A stretch of DNA of 64,000 nucleotides from Pseudoalteromonas sp. MEBiC 03607 (GCF_004792295.1 NZ_SRRY01000001.1:2859501-2923500), one strand, 5' to 3'. Counted from the stretch's first letter, positions 16,390 to 26,464 are shown. The notes: generated by a model from the letters alone, not told the origin. Numbers and translations are program-made.

Positions 16390-18963
16390 ATGGAAAAGTT
16401 AATAGATCAAATTAAACAAGGCAAAGTGTGGTCTATACCTGGGGGCATTCACCCACCGGGTCAAAAGCTGCAATCAACAACACACGCAATTGCAAGACTG
16501 CCACTACCAGATAAGCTTGTTGTATCTTTAAAACAACACATTGGTGCTAACGGCAAACTAATTGTTGAAAAAGGCCAACAGGTACTTAAAGGCCAAGCAT
16601 TAACTAAACCGAGCGGTAATTGGTCTGTGCCTGTGCACGCACCAACATCTGGACTTATTAGCGATATTTGCCCAATGCCATCTGCTCATCCATCAGCATT
16701 GCCTGAGCTTAGCGTGATTATTGAACCTGATGGTGAAGATAAATGGTGTGAGCTTCACCCTGTGTCTGATGCAAAAACACTTTCCCATGATGAGCTTGTT
16801 GATATTATTCACCAAAGCGGTATTGCAGGTATGGGCGGCGCTGGTTTCCCAACTTATGTAAAAGCAGATACCCGAAAAGCCATTGAGTTTTTAATTGTTA
16901 ATGCCGTTGAGTGTGAACCTTATATCACCGCTGATGATATGCTAATGCGCGAACATGCCGATGGCATAATTGCTGGCATTGAATTAATGCAGCAGCTGTT
17001 AAATCCACAGTTAACGATTATTGGCATCGAAGACAATAAACCCGATGCTATTGCTGCCATGAAACAAGCAGCACAACATAACGACAGCATCATAGTGCAA
17101 ACAGTGCCAACGGTTTACCCTTCTGGCGGTGAAAAACAGCTAATTAAACTGCTAACGGGCAAAGAAGTCCCAAGTGGAAGTATTCCTGCCGATATTGGTA
17201 TGTTGGTGCAAAATGTCGGTACTTTGTTTGCGGTAAATCAAGCCGTAAATGAAGGTAAACCTCTGATTGAACGCGTGGTGACAGTAACGGGTAACACCAT
17301 TCATAAACAGGGTAATGTGTGGGCTTTACTAGGCACCGAAATAAAACATTTATTAGATTGCCAAGGCTTTTCGCCAGTTCCACAGCAACGTGTGGTTATG
17401 GGCGGTCCAATGATGGGCTTTACCTTACCAACCGTGCGCATTGGTGTCGTTAAAACCACAAACTGTATTTTAGCACCAGATCACCAAGAGCTTGCTGAGC
17501 CGGGTGATGAAAAAGCCTGTATTCGTTGTAGTGCCTGTGCTGACGCCTGCCCTGCTTCATTATTACCTCAGCAATTACAATGGTTTGCTAAGTCTAAAGA
17601 ATACGACAAACTCAACGAGCACAATTTATTCGATTGTATCGAATGTGGTGCCTGTGCTTATGTATGCCCAAGCGAAATCCCCTTGGTGCAGTACTATCGC
17701 GTTGCTAAAGCTGAAATAAAGGAGCAGCAAGCAGAGCAAATTAAAGCAGAGCGAGCAAAAGAACGTTTTGAAGCGCGTAAAGAACGTTTAGAGCGCGAAC
17801 AAGAAGAGCGCCAAAACCGCCACAAACGTAAACCTGCTGCTAAGTCAGATGGCGAAAAACAAAAAGTGGCAGATGCACTCGCCCGAGTTAAAGCTAAATC
17901 TGATGATAAAGACAGTAAATCAGCTGTCGCTGCTGCTATCGCCCGTGCGAAAGCGAAAAAGCAAGGTGCAGAGCTTGAGCCTGATAACTCTGAAGTAGCT
18001 AAAGAGCGTGCAGCACGTAAAGAACAAGCACGTAAATACAAAGAGCAAAAAGCACAAGAGCAAGGTGAAGAAAGCGTCGATAAAGATGATAAAAAATCAG
18101 CTGTCGCTGCCGCCATTGCCCGTGCTAAAGCAAAAAAAGCCGCACAAACCGCTGAAGAAAACCCAGAAGCAGACACAGCACCTAAAGACGATAAAAAGGC
18201 CGCCGTTGCTGCAGCTATTGCCCGCGCTAAAGCGAAAAAAGCCGCACAAGCTGCTGAAAATCAAACTGAAGCTGAAGAAGAAGCAACACCTGTCGATGAC
18301 AAAAAAGCCGCTGTTGCAGCTGCTATCGCTCGTGCCAAAGCGAAAAAAGCGGCGCAAGCTGCTGAAAATCAAACTGAAGCTGAAGAAGATAGCGCACCAG
18401 TAGATGATAAGAAAACTGCTGTTGCTGCCGCCATTGCCCGCGCTAAAGCGAAGAAAGCCGCTAAAGAGCAAACAAACAGTGACGATTCATCACAGCAACT
18501 TGATGATTCAAGCGATGAGGCTGATTCAAAGCCGCAATCTGATGCCCCTGAATCTAGCGAAGATAAAAAAAAGGCTGCTGTTGCCGCTGCTATTGCCCGC
18601 GCTAAAGCGAAAAAAGCCGCGAAAGAGCAAGCACAGAGTGACGATTCATCACAGCAACTTGATGATTCAAGCGATGAGGCTAATTCAAAGCCGCAATCTG
18701 ATGTACCTGAGTCTAGCGAAGATAAGAAAAAGGCTGCTGTTGCCGCTGCTATTGCCCGCGCTAAAGCGAAAAAAGCCGCGAAAGAGCAAGCACAGAGTGA
18801 CGATTCATCACAGCAACTAGATGCTTCAAGCGATGAGGCTAATTCAAAACCGCAGGTTGATGAACCTGAATCTAGCGAAGAAAAGAAAAAAGCAGCGGTC
18901 GCTCGTGCCATTGCAAAAGCTAAAGCAAAAAAGTTACAACAAGAAGGAAACGATAAGTCATGA
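16390..18963 (+). CDS. rsxC: Electron transport complex subunit RsxC (RnfC) with repeated C-terminal tail
   Basis: RsxC is the peripheral NADH-dehydrogenase-like subunit binding FMN and two 4Fe-4S clusters. The start MEKLIDQI at 16390 has AGGAG just upstream. The core (about 1-440) shows GMGGAGFPTY (nucleotide/FMN site), VNAVECEPYITAD, and two cluster motifs CIRCSACADACP and CIECGACAYVCP. From about residue 510 to the end there are eight copies of an Ala/Lys-rich block, AVAAAIARAKAKK or close variants, spaced by acidic linkers; the last full units repeat every 159 bases almost identically. Total length is 857 residues, longer than E. coli RsxC (740). The last bases overlap rsxD (ATGA). Confidence 0.96.
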   Translation: MEKLIDQIKQGKVWSIPGGIHPPGQKLQSTTHAIARLPLPDKLVVSLKQHIGANGKLIVEKGQQVLKGQALTKPSGNWSVPVHAPTSGLISDICPMPSAHPSALPELSVIIEPDGEDKWCELHPVSDAKTLSHDELVDIIHQSGIAGMGGAGFPTYVKADTRKAIEFLIVNAVECEPYITADDMLMREHADGIIAGIELMQQLLNPQLTIIGIEDNKPDAIAAMKQAAQHNDSIIVQTVPTVYPSGGEKQLIKLLTGKEVPSGSIPADIGMLVQNVGTLFAVNQAVNEGKPLIERVVTVTGNTIHKQGNVWALLGTEIKHLLDCQGFSPVPQQRVVMGGPMMGFTLPTVRIGVVKTTNCILAPDHQELAEPGDEKACIRCSACADACPASLLPQQLQWFAKSKEYDKLNEHNLFDCIECGACAYVCPSEIPLVQYYRVAKAEIKEQQAEQIKAERAKERFEARKERLEREQEERQNRHKRKPAAKSDGEKQKVADALARVKAKSDDKDSKSAVAAAIARAKAKKQGAELEPDNSEVAKERAARKEQARKYKEQKAQEQGEESVDKDDKKSAVAAAIARAKAKKAAQTAEENPEADTAPKDDKKAAVAAAIARAKAKKAAQAAENQTEAEEEATPVDDKKAAVAAAIARAKAKKAAQAAENQTEAEEDSAPVDDKKTAVAAAIARAKAKKAAKEQTNSDDSSQQLDDSSDEADSKPQSDAPESSEDKKKAAVAAAIARAKAKKAAKEQAQSDDSSQQLDDSSDEANSKPQSDVPESSEDKKKAAVAAAIARAKAKKAAKEQAQSDDSSQQLDASSDEANSKPQVDEPESSEEKKKAAVARAIAKAKAKKLQQEGNDKS
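17920..18950 (+). repeat. In-frame tandem repeats in rsxC
   Basis: Eight units, each centred on an AVAAAIARAKAKK-like block, with variable acidic spacers. Two neighbouring units starting at 18571 and 18730 are 159 bases apart and nearly identical at the DNA level, a sign of recent duplication. Units could expand or contract by slippage or recombination. Confidence 0.85.
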
Positions 18964-20015
18964 AACTAACCATGGCGAGTTCGCCGCATAATCATAGCCA
19001 TAAATCATTAAGCCGATTGATGATGACAGTGATTGCTGCGTGTATTCCAGGCTTAATCGCGCAAGTTTTCTTCTTTGGTAGCGCTGTTTTAATTCAGCTT
19101 GTTCTCGCGCTAATTACAGTTAGCGCCTGTGAAGCCGCTGTTTTACTACTTCGTAAACGCAAAGTTTGGCCAACACTTAGTGATGGCAGTGCGTGGTTAA
19201 CAGGCGTATTACTGGCGTTAAGTATTCCACCTCTAGCGCCTTGGTGGATTATCGTAATTGGCTGTATGTTTGCAATTGTTATTGTAAAGCAGCTTTATGG
19301 CGGCCTTGGCTTTAATTTATTTAACCCTGCTATGGCAGCTTATGTATTACTACTTGTATCGTTTCCGGTGCAAATGACAAGCTGGTTACCTGTTAGTGAT
19401 TTACTTGCATCTCCGATTAGCTTCTCACAGCAGCTGTCTGTTATTTTCAATGGCTTTACCAGCGCTGGTTTTAGTGTTGATCAATTACGTGTAGCGATTG
19501 ATGGCACAACCATGGCAACGCCGCTTGATACCGTTAAAACAGATGTCGCCCATCACCTAACGGTGGCTGAGAGCATGAGTAAGCCTCTTTTTAATGACTG
19601 GTTTGGTCTTGGCTGGGGCTGGGTTAACCTCGGCTTTTTAGTCGGTGGTCTTTATTTATTAAAAGCTAAAATCATTAATTGGCATATCCCTGTGAGCTTT
19701 TTAGCCTCATTAGCAGTGTGCAGTGGTATTGGTTATATCGCAGCCCCGGGCACAGAGCCAGGCGTGGTATTTCACTTATTCAGTGGTGCGACCATGTTAG
19801 GTGCATTTTTTATTGCTACCGATCCGGTTTCTGCATCAACAACAAATAGAGGCCGTTTAATTTACGGCGCGTTAATTGGTCTACTTGTTTACTTAATTCG
19901 TACTTTTGGTGGTTACCCTGATGCAGTGGCATTTAGTGTATTGCTATTAAATATGGCAGTGCCTTTAATTGATTACTATACGCAACCACGTACTTACGGC
20001 CATGGAGTGAAATAA
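18960..20015 (+). CDS. rsxD: Electron transport complex subunit RsxD (RnfD)
   Basis: RsxD is an integral membrane flavoprotein subunit; its family carries covalently bound FMN on a threonine. The 351 residues have about nine hydrophobic segments, a YGGLGFNLFNPAMAAY block and a GTTMATPLDTV motif (about 181-191) that holds the probable flavinylation threonine. FIATDPVSAS near 280 is a family signature. The start overlaps rsxC by four bases and its TAA overlaps the rsxG ATG by one base. Confidence 0.96.
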   Translation: MKLTMASSPHNHSHKSLSRLMMTVIAACIPGLIAQVFFFGSAVLIQLVLALITVSACEAAVLLLRKRKVWPTLSDGSAWLTGVLLALSIPPLAPWWIIVIGCMFAIVIVKQLYGGLGFNLFNPAMAAYVLLLVSFPVQMTSWLPVSDLLASPISFSQQLSVIFNGFTSAGFSVDQLRVAIDGTTMATPLDTVKTDVAHHLTVAESMSKPLFNDWFGLGWGWVNLGFLVGGLYLLKAKIINWHIPVSFLASLAVCSGIGYIAAPGTEPGVVFHLFSGATMLGAFFIATDPVSASTTNRGRLIYGALIGLLVYLIRTFGGYPDAVAFSVLLLNMAVPLIDYYTQPRTYGHGVK

Positions 20016-20650
20016 TGATCCTTTCCTCAATGACTAAAAATGGCGCTATTCTTACCGCATTTGCGCTCATTACCACAGGCACTGTAGCCCTGACTCATAG
20101 CCTGACTGCTGATCGTATTGAAGAGAAAGAAAAGCAACAACTTGCAGAGCAGCTGCAACAAGTACTTGATGCCCATCATTACGACAATCAACTTTACAAA
20201 GATTGTGTTGTGATCACCGATGAGCGCCTTGGGCCACGTCCAGATCAAGTTATTTACCGCGCCTACAAAGACAATAAACCGTATGCTTTAGTAATGCGCC
20301 ATGTAACACCAAGTGGTTATAGCGGCGATATCAACTTATTAACAGCGGTTTTTGCTAATGGTGAAATAGCGGGTGTTCGTGTCACTAAACACGAAGAAAC
20401 GCCGGGCCTTGGCGATAAAGTTGAGGTCAAAAAATCAGACTGGATCACCCTTTTCAAAGGGCAAAATGTACTTTCTGAAGATGACAGCCGCTGGGCTGTT
20501 AAAAAAGATGGTGGCCAATTTGATCAATTTACAGGTGCAACCATTACACCGCGTGCCGTTGTCGGCTCAGTAAAACAAGCTGTGCTGTTTGCCCAAGCTG
20601 AATTTGATAATCTGTTTGCTGCACCAAACATCTGTCAAGGAGCCAAGTAA
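20015..20650 (+). CDS. rsxG: Electron transport complex subunit RsxG (RnfG)
   Basis: RsxG is a membrane-anchored periplasmic flavoprotein. It has one N-terminal membrane segment (about 10-28) and an FMN-binding domain with [12 protein letters not shown] and [11 protein letters not shown]; the threonine after TGA in that motif is the FMN attachment residue in the family. ApbE would be needed to attach it and is not in this window. The start overlaps the rsxD stop, and the rsxE start overlaps its own TAA. Confidence 0.96.
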   Translation: MILSSMTKNGAILTAFALITTGTVALTHSLTADRIEEKEKQQLAEQLQQVLDAHHYDNQLYKDCVVITDERLGPRPDQVIYRAYKDNKPYALVMRHVTPSGYSGDINLLTAVFANGEIAGVRVTKHEETPGLGDKVEVKKSDWITLFKGQNVLSEDDSRWAVKKDGGQFDQFTGATITPRAVVGSVKQAVLFAQAEFDNLFAAPNICQGAK

Positions 20651-21348
20651 TGAGCCAAGTTAAAACCTTATTTAAAGATGGTATGTGGGCTAATAACCCT
20701 GCCCTTGTGCAGTTATTAGGCTTATGCCCGCTACTTGCCGTTACTTCTACGATTACCAATGCATTAGGCCTAGGTTTAGCGACGTTATTAGTACTGGTTG
20801 GTTCTAACGTCACCGTATCGATTGTGCGAAACTGGGTGCCTAAAGATATTCGTATTCCTGTTTTTGTGATGATCATCGCAGGCTTTGTAACGATAGTTCA
20901 GCTAATGATGAATGCCTATACATTTGGGCTTTATCAATCATTGGGGATTTTTATTCCACTGATTGTTACCAACTGTGCCATTATCGGTCGCGCAGAAGCA
21001 TTTGCCTCTAAAAATACAGTGCCACTTTCAGCCTTTGACGGCCTGATGATGGGACTTGGCTTTATGCTAGTTTTAGTGGTGCTTGGGGCAATGCGTGAGC
21101 TTATTGGTCAAGGTACGCTGTTTGATGGTGCCGATTTATTATTAGGACCATGGGCCGCAGCACTTCGAATTGAAGTATTTAGTTTTGATAACCAATTTTT
21201 ATTAGCAATCTTACCACCGGGTGCCTTTTTAGGACTTGGTTTACTGATTGCTGCAAAAAATGTCATTGATACACAAATAAAATCTAAGCAAGTTGTTACT
21301 CCAGAAGTAGAAAAAGGCCCAAGAGCCCGAGTAACAAGTTTAACTTAA
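20650..21348 (+). CDS. rsxE: Electron transport complex subunit RsxE (RnfE)
   Basis: RsxE is the RsxA paralogue in the membrane core. The 232 residues have six hydrophobic segments, the [17 protein letters not shown] signature with its Cys, and [17 protein letters not shown], the second conserved Cys site. It ends 38 bases before the nth start; a small hairpin lies in that gap. Confidence 0.96.
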   Translation: MSQVKTLFKDGMWANNPALVQLLGLCPLLAVTSTITNALGLGLATLLVLVGSNVTVSIVRNWVPKDIRIPVFVMIIAGFVTIVQLMMNAYTFGLYQSLGIFIPLIVTNCAIIGRAEAFASKNTVPLSAFDGLMMGLGFMLVLVVLGAMRELIGQGTLFDGADLLLGPWAAALRIEVFSFDNQFLLAILPPGAFLGLGLLIAAKNVIDTQIKSKQVVTPEVEKGPRARVTSLT

Positions 21349-21353
21349 AGGAG

Positions 21354-21376
21354 AGCACGCACCGTCACTGCGTGCT
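21354..21376 (+). promoter_or_regulatory. Stem-loop between rsxE and nth
   Basis: AGCACGCA pairs with TGCGTGCT around a seven-base loop (CCGTCAC), a perfect 8-bp stem. It sits between a GGAG at about 21350-21353 and the nth ATG at 21387. There is no T-run after it, so it is not a standard terminator. It may limit nth translation or mark an RNA-processing site. Confidence 0.5.
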
Positions 21377-21386
21377 TTACGCCACC

Positions 21387-22019
21387 ATGAATAAAGAAAA
21401 ACGCTATGAGATTTTATCTCGTCTACGTGAGCAAAATCCGCACCCAGAAACAGAGCTTGAATACTCAAGCCCGTTTGAATTATTAGTTGCGGTTACCTTA
21501 TCAGCACAAGCTACAGATGTGGGTGTTAATAAAGCAACCCGTAAGCTATTCCCTGTTGCTAACACGCCTCAAGCGATTCTTGATTTAGGCCTTGAAGGCC
21601 TTCGTGATTACATCAAGACCATTGGTTTGTTTAATTCTAAAGCCAATAATGTCTATAAAATGTGTGAAATTCTGGTCAATAAACATAACTCAGAAGTACC
21701 AGAAAATCGTGAAGCACTCGAAGCATTACCGGGTGTTGGCAGAAAGACCGCGAATGTTGTTTTAAACTGTGCCTTTGGCTGGCCAACAATTGCTGTAGAC
21801 ACGCATATTTTCCGCGTATCTAACCGCACTAAGTTTGCCATGGGTAAAGATGTAGTTGCTGTTGAACAAAAATTAGAAAAAGTGGTACCTAAAGAGTTTA
21901 AGGTCGATGTACACCACTGGTTAATCCTGCATGGCCGCTATGTGTGCACGGCTCGTAAACCTAAGTGCGGCAGCTGTATTATCGAAGACTTATGTGAGTT
22001 TAAGGAAAAGACTGAGTAG
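21387..22019 (+). CDS. nth: Endonuclease III
   Basis: Nth is a bifunctional DNA glycosylase/AP lyase removing oxidised pyrimidines in base excision repair. The start MNKEKRYEIL matches the E. coli N-terminus; an in-frame GTG upstream lies inside the hairpin and is disfavoured. The helix-hairpin-helix reads LPGVGRKTANVV (about 114-125) with the catalytic Lys, the catalytic Asp is in VDTHIFRV (about 138), and the C-terminal 4Fe-4S ligands lie in CTARKPKCGSCIIEDLC. The length (210) is normal. It closes the rsx operon as in E. coli. Confidence 0.97.
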   Translation: MNKEKRYEILSRLREQNPHPETELEYSSPFELLVAVTLSAQATDVGVNKATRKLFPVANTPQAILDLGLEGLRDYIKTIGLFNSKANNVYKMCEILVNKHNSEVPENREALEALPGVGRKTANVVLNCAFGWPTIAVDTHIFRVSNRTKFAMGKDVVAVEQKLEKVVPKEFKVDVHHWLILHGRYVCTARKPKCGSCIIEDLCEFKEKTE

Positions 22020-22048
22020 TTAAAGTCTACTCTAAAGCTAACAATTTT

Positions 22049-22071
22049 AAGGTGAAGTTGCTCACCTTTTT
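22049..22071 (+). terminator. Rho-independent terminator after nth
   Basis: AAGGTGA / TCACCTT stem with loop AGTTGC runs into a T5 tract, 29 bases after the nth stop. It likely ends the rsx-nth transcript. Confidence 0.85.
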
Positions 22072-22102
22072 CTATCACCTCAGTAAGTTCATTTTGCAGA
22101 TT

Positions 22103-22125
22103 GTGCCAAACACAAGGTTTGGCAC
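22103..22125. terminator. Hairpin downstream of the S10 peptidase pseudogene
   Basis: GTGCCAAA / TTTGGCAC with a seven-base loop lies just past the leftward peptidase gene. There is no good U-tract in the leftward direction, so termination is uncertain. Confidence 0.4.
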
Positions 22126-22139
22126 GAAAATCCTAGCCA

Positions 22140-23675
22140 TTATCGCTGGTTTTGGCTCACCTGCTTTTTAATAAACTCTCGCGTATCATTTAACAACGAT
22201 ACTCTTGCTGGTTCGTGAACATACATCATGTGACCACCGTGATAATAGTGATAGTCAATTTTATCAGCGTATATACCGTGTCTGTTTAAGGTGTATTCTG
22301 CATCAAAAAATGGCGTGACAATATCGTAATACCCTGAGGCAACCATCACTTTCATTTGCGGATTACTGCGAAGCACATAAGATAAATCTGGCGCGGTATT
22401 GACGTATCTAGGCTCCCAGCCTTGTCCATCAGGAGCAGTACGCCAGCGCCAGTTATCTGATAACTCAGGATCGCCAGGGTTTAAGTATTTTCTTTTCCAC
22501 TGTACGTTTAAATCTGTACGCATGTATTTCATCAGTGCCGCTTTATATGCAGGCCCAATAACTTTTGACGCATCTTGCTTAGGAGCCGCTGTTAAATCGT
22601 CTCGTTCATCAAGCTTATAACGTCCATCAAGCAAGCCTACTGCGACGCCCTCATCACGCAATAACTCTTTAGCGAATCTGAACGCGTTAATACGTAAATC
22701 AACCTGCTCAATATATTGTTTACTTAGCCCTGTATAACGGTGAAGGCCGTCAACAATTTGCGTTCTGTCAGCTTTGCTAAGCGCATTACCCTTAAATAAG
22801 GCTGGTAGTAATTCATCAACTGCAAATTGTCGGCTCGCATCAATAAATGCTGCAAAATCTCCTGATGTGTCTACTTTTTTGTGGTACCAAGCAGTTGCAG
22901 CGAGTGTGGGTATGTAAGTGATATAAGATATGATGTTATCGTCAACATAAGGGCTTGAACCTTGATAGTCTAAAGCTTGCGACACAAAAATAATGCCATT
23001 TACATTGATCAAGTGTTTATCCATAAGTACTTTAGAAACCGCTGCCGCTCGAGTTGTCCCGTAGCTCTCTCCCAATAAAAATACGGGTGCATTCCAGCGA
23101 TTTTCTCTTGTTAGCCACTGGGCAATAAAATCAGCGATAGAAGATGCATCTTCTTTCAAGCCCCAAAAGGACTTGCCTTCAGTTTCACCTAATGCACGCG
23201 AGTAACCTGTGCCAACAGGGTCAACAAACACCATATCAGTCACATCAAGAATCGTCTCAGGCGCATCTTTTAATTCGTAAGGAGCCAATCCAGGAGCCGT
23301 TGCATCGCTTGGTACCACGACTCGTTTAGGACCATAAGCACCCATATGTAATCAGTTAGACGATGAGCCCGGACCACCATTCCAGATAAATGTAACTGGT
23401 CTATTTTTGTTGTCGTCTGCAGCTAGGTAATCAAACGAAAAGATAGCAGCAGTTGGCTCTTCGTTTTTGTTTAATAAATAAGTTTCACCGGCTACAGCTT
23501 TGTATTTTAGCTTTTTGCCATTGAAAGTGCCTTTATGCTGGGTCACAAATTTAGTGGCTTCAGGTATCGACTTTTTATTGTTTGAATCGGAGACTTCATC
23601 TGCATTAACTGCATTCGTACAAAACGCAAACAATGTCGAGATGACTACAGTTTTGAAATTGGCAACATACGCCAT
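22140..23675 (-). pseudogene. Serine carboxypeptidase (peptidase S10 family), interrupted by in-frame TGA
   Basis: One frame from the ATG at 23675 to 22140 would encode a 511-residue secreted carboxypeptidase, but codon 23354-23352 is TGA. The upstream part (107 residues) has a signal peptide (about 1-25) and ends in the substrate-binding motif WNGGPGSSSN; the downstream part resumes with LHMGAYGPKRV. In the family a Trp or Leu usually follows this serine run, so a TGG to TGA change is the simplest cause. The catalytic triad is intact: Ser in LLGESYGTTR, Asp in SGYYDIVTP, His in YYHGGHMMYV. The frame is open on both sides, so the mutation is recent or a sequencing error. Confidence 0.85.
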
Positions 23676-23924
23676 GTTTTATTCTCCCTAGCAGGCTTAT
23701 TTTTATCTGTATCTGGCTTAAGTGGCTTTATCACTCAGTGCTCAATTAACCTTTTACTTGAGCGATTACTTTTACAGCAAGCACATGTAATTTCAACTAT
23801 CTGCGTTTAACACGCAAAAAAGCATAATCTGTATCGGGACAAAAAATATCAAAGTATTAATTTCACAAGCTCCCATCCTTTCGTTATGCTGTTGAGTAAT
23901 GTGAAATTTTTTATGAGAGTTGCT

Positions 23925-25832
23925 ATGTTACCTTTACTTCGTATCTTGTTAATTGAGCAAGATCCAGCCACTTTGCAAGAGCTTTCAACGAACCTAGCAA
24001 AAACAATCCCTAATTTTGAGCGCAGTGATGTTGATATCGACATTATTGAGTGCATTGAGCTTAAGCAAGCGTTGAAATGTGTAGAGGAAGATGGCGATAT
24101 TCAAGCTGTGGTACTTAGCTGGGATGTATTGAATAATGGCGAGCGCACCTATAGCCGTTTTATCGAGCAATTAAAAGGCATACGCCTAGAACTGCCTGTC
24201 TATGTTATTGGTGACGATACGAAAGGCTTGGAGATAGTCAACGAGTCAGAAGAAATTGAGTCTTTCTTTTTTAAGGACGAAGTCATCTCAGACCCTGAAG
24301 CTATTTTGGGCTATATGATCAATGACTTTGATGACCGTTCAGAAACGCCATTTTGGACCGCCTATCGTCGTTATGTCGGTGAATCGAACGATTCATGGCA
24401 CACGCCTGGTCACAGTGGCGGTGCTAGCTTTAGAAATTCTCCGTATATTAAAGACTTTTATCAGTTTTATGGCCGTAACGTATTTGTTGGCGACCTATCG
24501 GTTTCTGTCGACTCGCTTGGCTCACTGTCTGACAGCACCAACACCATAGGCCGCTCTCAAGAATCAGCTGCGGCGACATTTGAAGTAAAACATACCTACT
24601 TTGTTACCAATGGTTCATCGACTTCAAATAAGATTATTTTGCAAACTTTACTGCGTAAAGGCGATAAGGTGATCATCGACCGAAACTGCCATAAATCAGT
24701 ACATTATGGCATTTTGCAATCGGCTAGTTTACCTATTTACTTATCGAGTATTTTAAACCCTAAATATGGTATCTTCGCGCCCCCTTCACTGGCTGACATC
24801 AAGCAGGCGATTGAACAAAATAGCGATGCTAAATTACTGGTTTTAACTGGCTGTACCTACGATGGTCTGCTTAGCGATTTAAAACAAGTAGTGGAATTTG
24901 CACATCAGCACGGTATTAAAGTGTTTATCGACGAAGCGTGGTTTGCTTACTCGCTTTTCCACCCGAGCTTACGACACTATTCGGCTATTAATGCTGGCGC
25001 AGATTATGTTACCCATTCGGCACATAAAGTGGTTTCAGCGTTCTCTCAGGCGTCTTATATTCATGTTAACGACCCTGATTTCGATGCCGATTTCTTCCGT
25101 GAGATCTACAGTATTTACGCCAGTACTTCTCCAAAATATCAACTCATTGCTTCGCTGGATGTATGCCAAAAGCAATTAGAAATGGAAGGTTATAAATTAC
25201 TAAATGCCCTGCTGAATCACGTTGCAGAGTTTAAGCAGCAAATGGCTTCACTCAAACATATAAAAGTGCTCGATAAGCAAGATTTCATGGATATATTCCC
25301 TCACTTTAGTGGCGATAACATGGGTCACGACCCACTGAAGATCCTCATCGATATTAGTGAGTTACCTTATTCATTAAAGGATATTCATAAGTTTCTATTA
25401 GATGAAATTGGCCTTGAAATCGAAAAATATACGCACAGCACCATTTTAGTTTTACTGACTCTTGGCGGCACGCGCTCGAAGATCATTCGCCTTTACAATG
25501 CGCTGAAGAAACTCGATAGCGGTAAAGTAAAACTCGCCACTTCAATGAGACGAACACGCTTACCAGAGAATCTACCCGCTATAGACTTAGCCTGTATTCC
25601 TAGTGATGCGTTTTATGGCGAACGTGAGTCTGTGCCGATCAGTAAAAGTAACAACCGAATTTGTGCCGGATTAGTCACGCCTTATCCTCCTGGTATCCCA
25701 CTGTTAGTGCCGGGGCAACATATCACTAATGAGCATATCGAATACCTTAAAGAGTTGGCGGGACAAGGTCTGACAATTCAAGGGAGCTTTGATGGCGAAA
25801 TTTATGTACTTAAAGGTAAAGTGAAAAGCTAA
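23925..25832 (+). CDS. Orn/Lys/Arg decarboxylase family protein (PLP-dependent)
   Basis: This fold-type I PLP enzyme has a flavodoxin-like N-terminal wing domain (about 1-125), a large PLP domain and a C-terminal domain. The PLP lysine lies in THSAHKVVSAFSQAS (Lys368 from this start), and WHTPGHSGG and FIDEAWFAY are further family motifs. Substrate (ornithine, lysine or arginine) cannot be decided. At 635 residues it is shorter than E. coli CadA/SpeC/AdiA (711-756). Several starts are possible (23886, 23913, 23925); 23925 is chosen for a GAGAG a few bases upstream and the MLPLLRILLIEQD beginning. A strong hairpin follows the gene. Confidence 0.85.
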   Translation: MLPLLRILLIEQDPATLQELSTNLAKTIPNFERSDVDIDIIECIELKQALKCVEEDGDIQAVVLSWDVLNNGERTYSRFIEQLKGIRLELPVYVIGDDTKGLEIVNESEEIESFFFKDEVISDPEAILGYMINDFDDRSETPFWTAYRRYVGESNDSWHTPGHSGGASFRNSPYIKDFYQFYGRNVFVGDLSVSVDSLGSLSDSTNTIGRSQESAAATFEVKHTYFVTNGSSTSNKIILQTLLRKGDKVIIDRNCHKSVHYGILQSASLPIYLSSILNPKYGIFAPPSLADIKQAIEQNSDAKLLVLTGCTYDGLLSDLKQVVEFAHQHGIKVFIDEAWFAYSLFHPSLRHYSAINAGADYVTHSAHKVVSAFSQASYIHVNDPDFDADFFREIYSIYASTSPKYQLIASLDVCQKQLEMEGYKLLNALLNHVAEFKQQMASLKHIKVLDKQDFMDIFPHFSGDNMGHDPLKILIDISELPYSLKDIHKFLLDEIGLEIEKYTHSTILVLLTLGGTRSKIIRLYNALKKLDSGKVKLATSMRRTRLPENLPAIDLACIPSDAFYGERESVPISKSNNRICAGLVTPYPPGIPLLVPGQHITNEHIEYLKELAGQGLTIQGSFDGEIYVLKGKVKS

Positions 25833-25860
25833 GCTTTCGCTTATACAGCAAATACCTCAT

Positions 25861-25896
25861 TGTTATGCAGCAATCCCTATTCATTGCTGCATAACA
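25861..25896 (+). terminator. Long perfect hairpin after the decarboxylase gene
   Basis: A 14-bp stem TGTTATGCAGCAAT / ATTGCTGCATAACA with an eight-base loop begins 28 bases after the stop. Only a weak CCCTTTTC tract follows, so it may terminate or stabilise the mRNA end. Confidence 0.6.
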
Positions 25897-26051
25897 TCAC
25901 CCTTTTCATAGCAAACGCTTTATGCTTTGTCTCAATGCTACTGTGCAAGCAATCGAAATATCTTATAATCCATTTTCAATAATTTTAATGCACAGCCATA
26001 CTGCGCTATTAGAATTGTACGAATTTAAAGACAAGAAAGAGGATGCTTAAA

Positions 26052-26450
26052 ATGCGCTTATTACACACAATGCTTCGCGTTGCTGATTTAGATAAATCAA
26101 TTGAATTTTATACGCAGGTATTAGGTATGAAAGAGCTGCGCCGCGCAGACAACGAAGAGTACCGCTACACCCTTGCTTTTGTCGGTTATGGTGACGAAAA
26201 AGATTCGACTGTGCTTGAGCTTACTTATAACTGGGATACAGACAGCTATGATTTGGGTAATGCATACGGTCATATTGCTATCGAGTTTGATGATATTTAT
26301 AAAGCCTGCGAAGACATTAAAGCTGCTGGCGGTAATGTGAGCCGAGAGCCGGGTCCAGTAAAAGGCGGCACAACTGAAATCGCATTTGTTAAAGACCCAG
26401 ATGGTTATGCGATTGAGTTAATTCAGAAAAAAGATAACAACACTTTTTGA
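26052..26450 (+). CDS. gloA: Lactoylglutathione lyase (glyoxalase I)
   Basis: GloA converts the hemithioacetal of methylglyoxal and glutathione to S-lactoylglutathione. The protein starts [13 protein letters not shown] exactly as E. coli GloA; an ATG nine bases upstream is disfavoured. Metal ligands are visible as His5 (RLLHTML), Glu57 (VLELTYN), His75 (YGHIAIE) and Glu123 or so (YAIELIQ), consistent with the nickel/cobalt type. The length (132) is normal. It is convergent with the kinase gene downstream. Confidence 0.96.
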   Translation: MRLLHTMLRVADLDKSIEFYTQVLGMKELRRADNEEYRYTLAFVGYGDEKDSTVLELTYNWDTDSYDLGNAYGHIAIEFDDIYKACEDIKAAGGNVSREPGPVKGGTTEIAFVKDPDGYAIELIQKKDNNTF

Positions 26451-26464
26451 TATATAAATACTGG

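Noticed and set aside
17694..18911. Long antisense and shifted open frames inside rsxC
   Set aside because: They arise from the Ala/Lys repeat region, which lacks stops in several frames. Their peptides are low-complexity and the real frame has clear RnfC motifs.
23352..23354. TGA in the S10 peptidase as a selenocysteine codon
   Set aside because: The family has Trp or similar here, not a catalytic Cys, and no convincing SECIS hairpin was seen after the codon.
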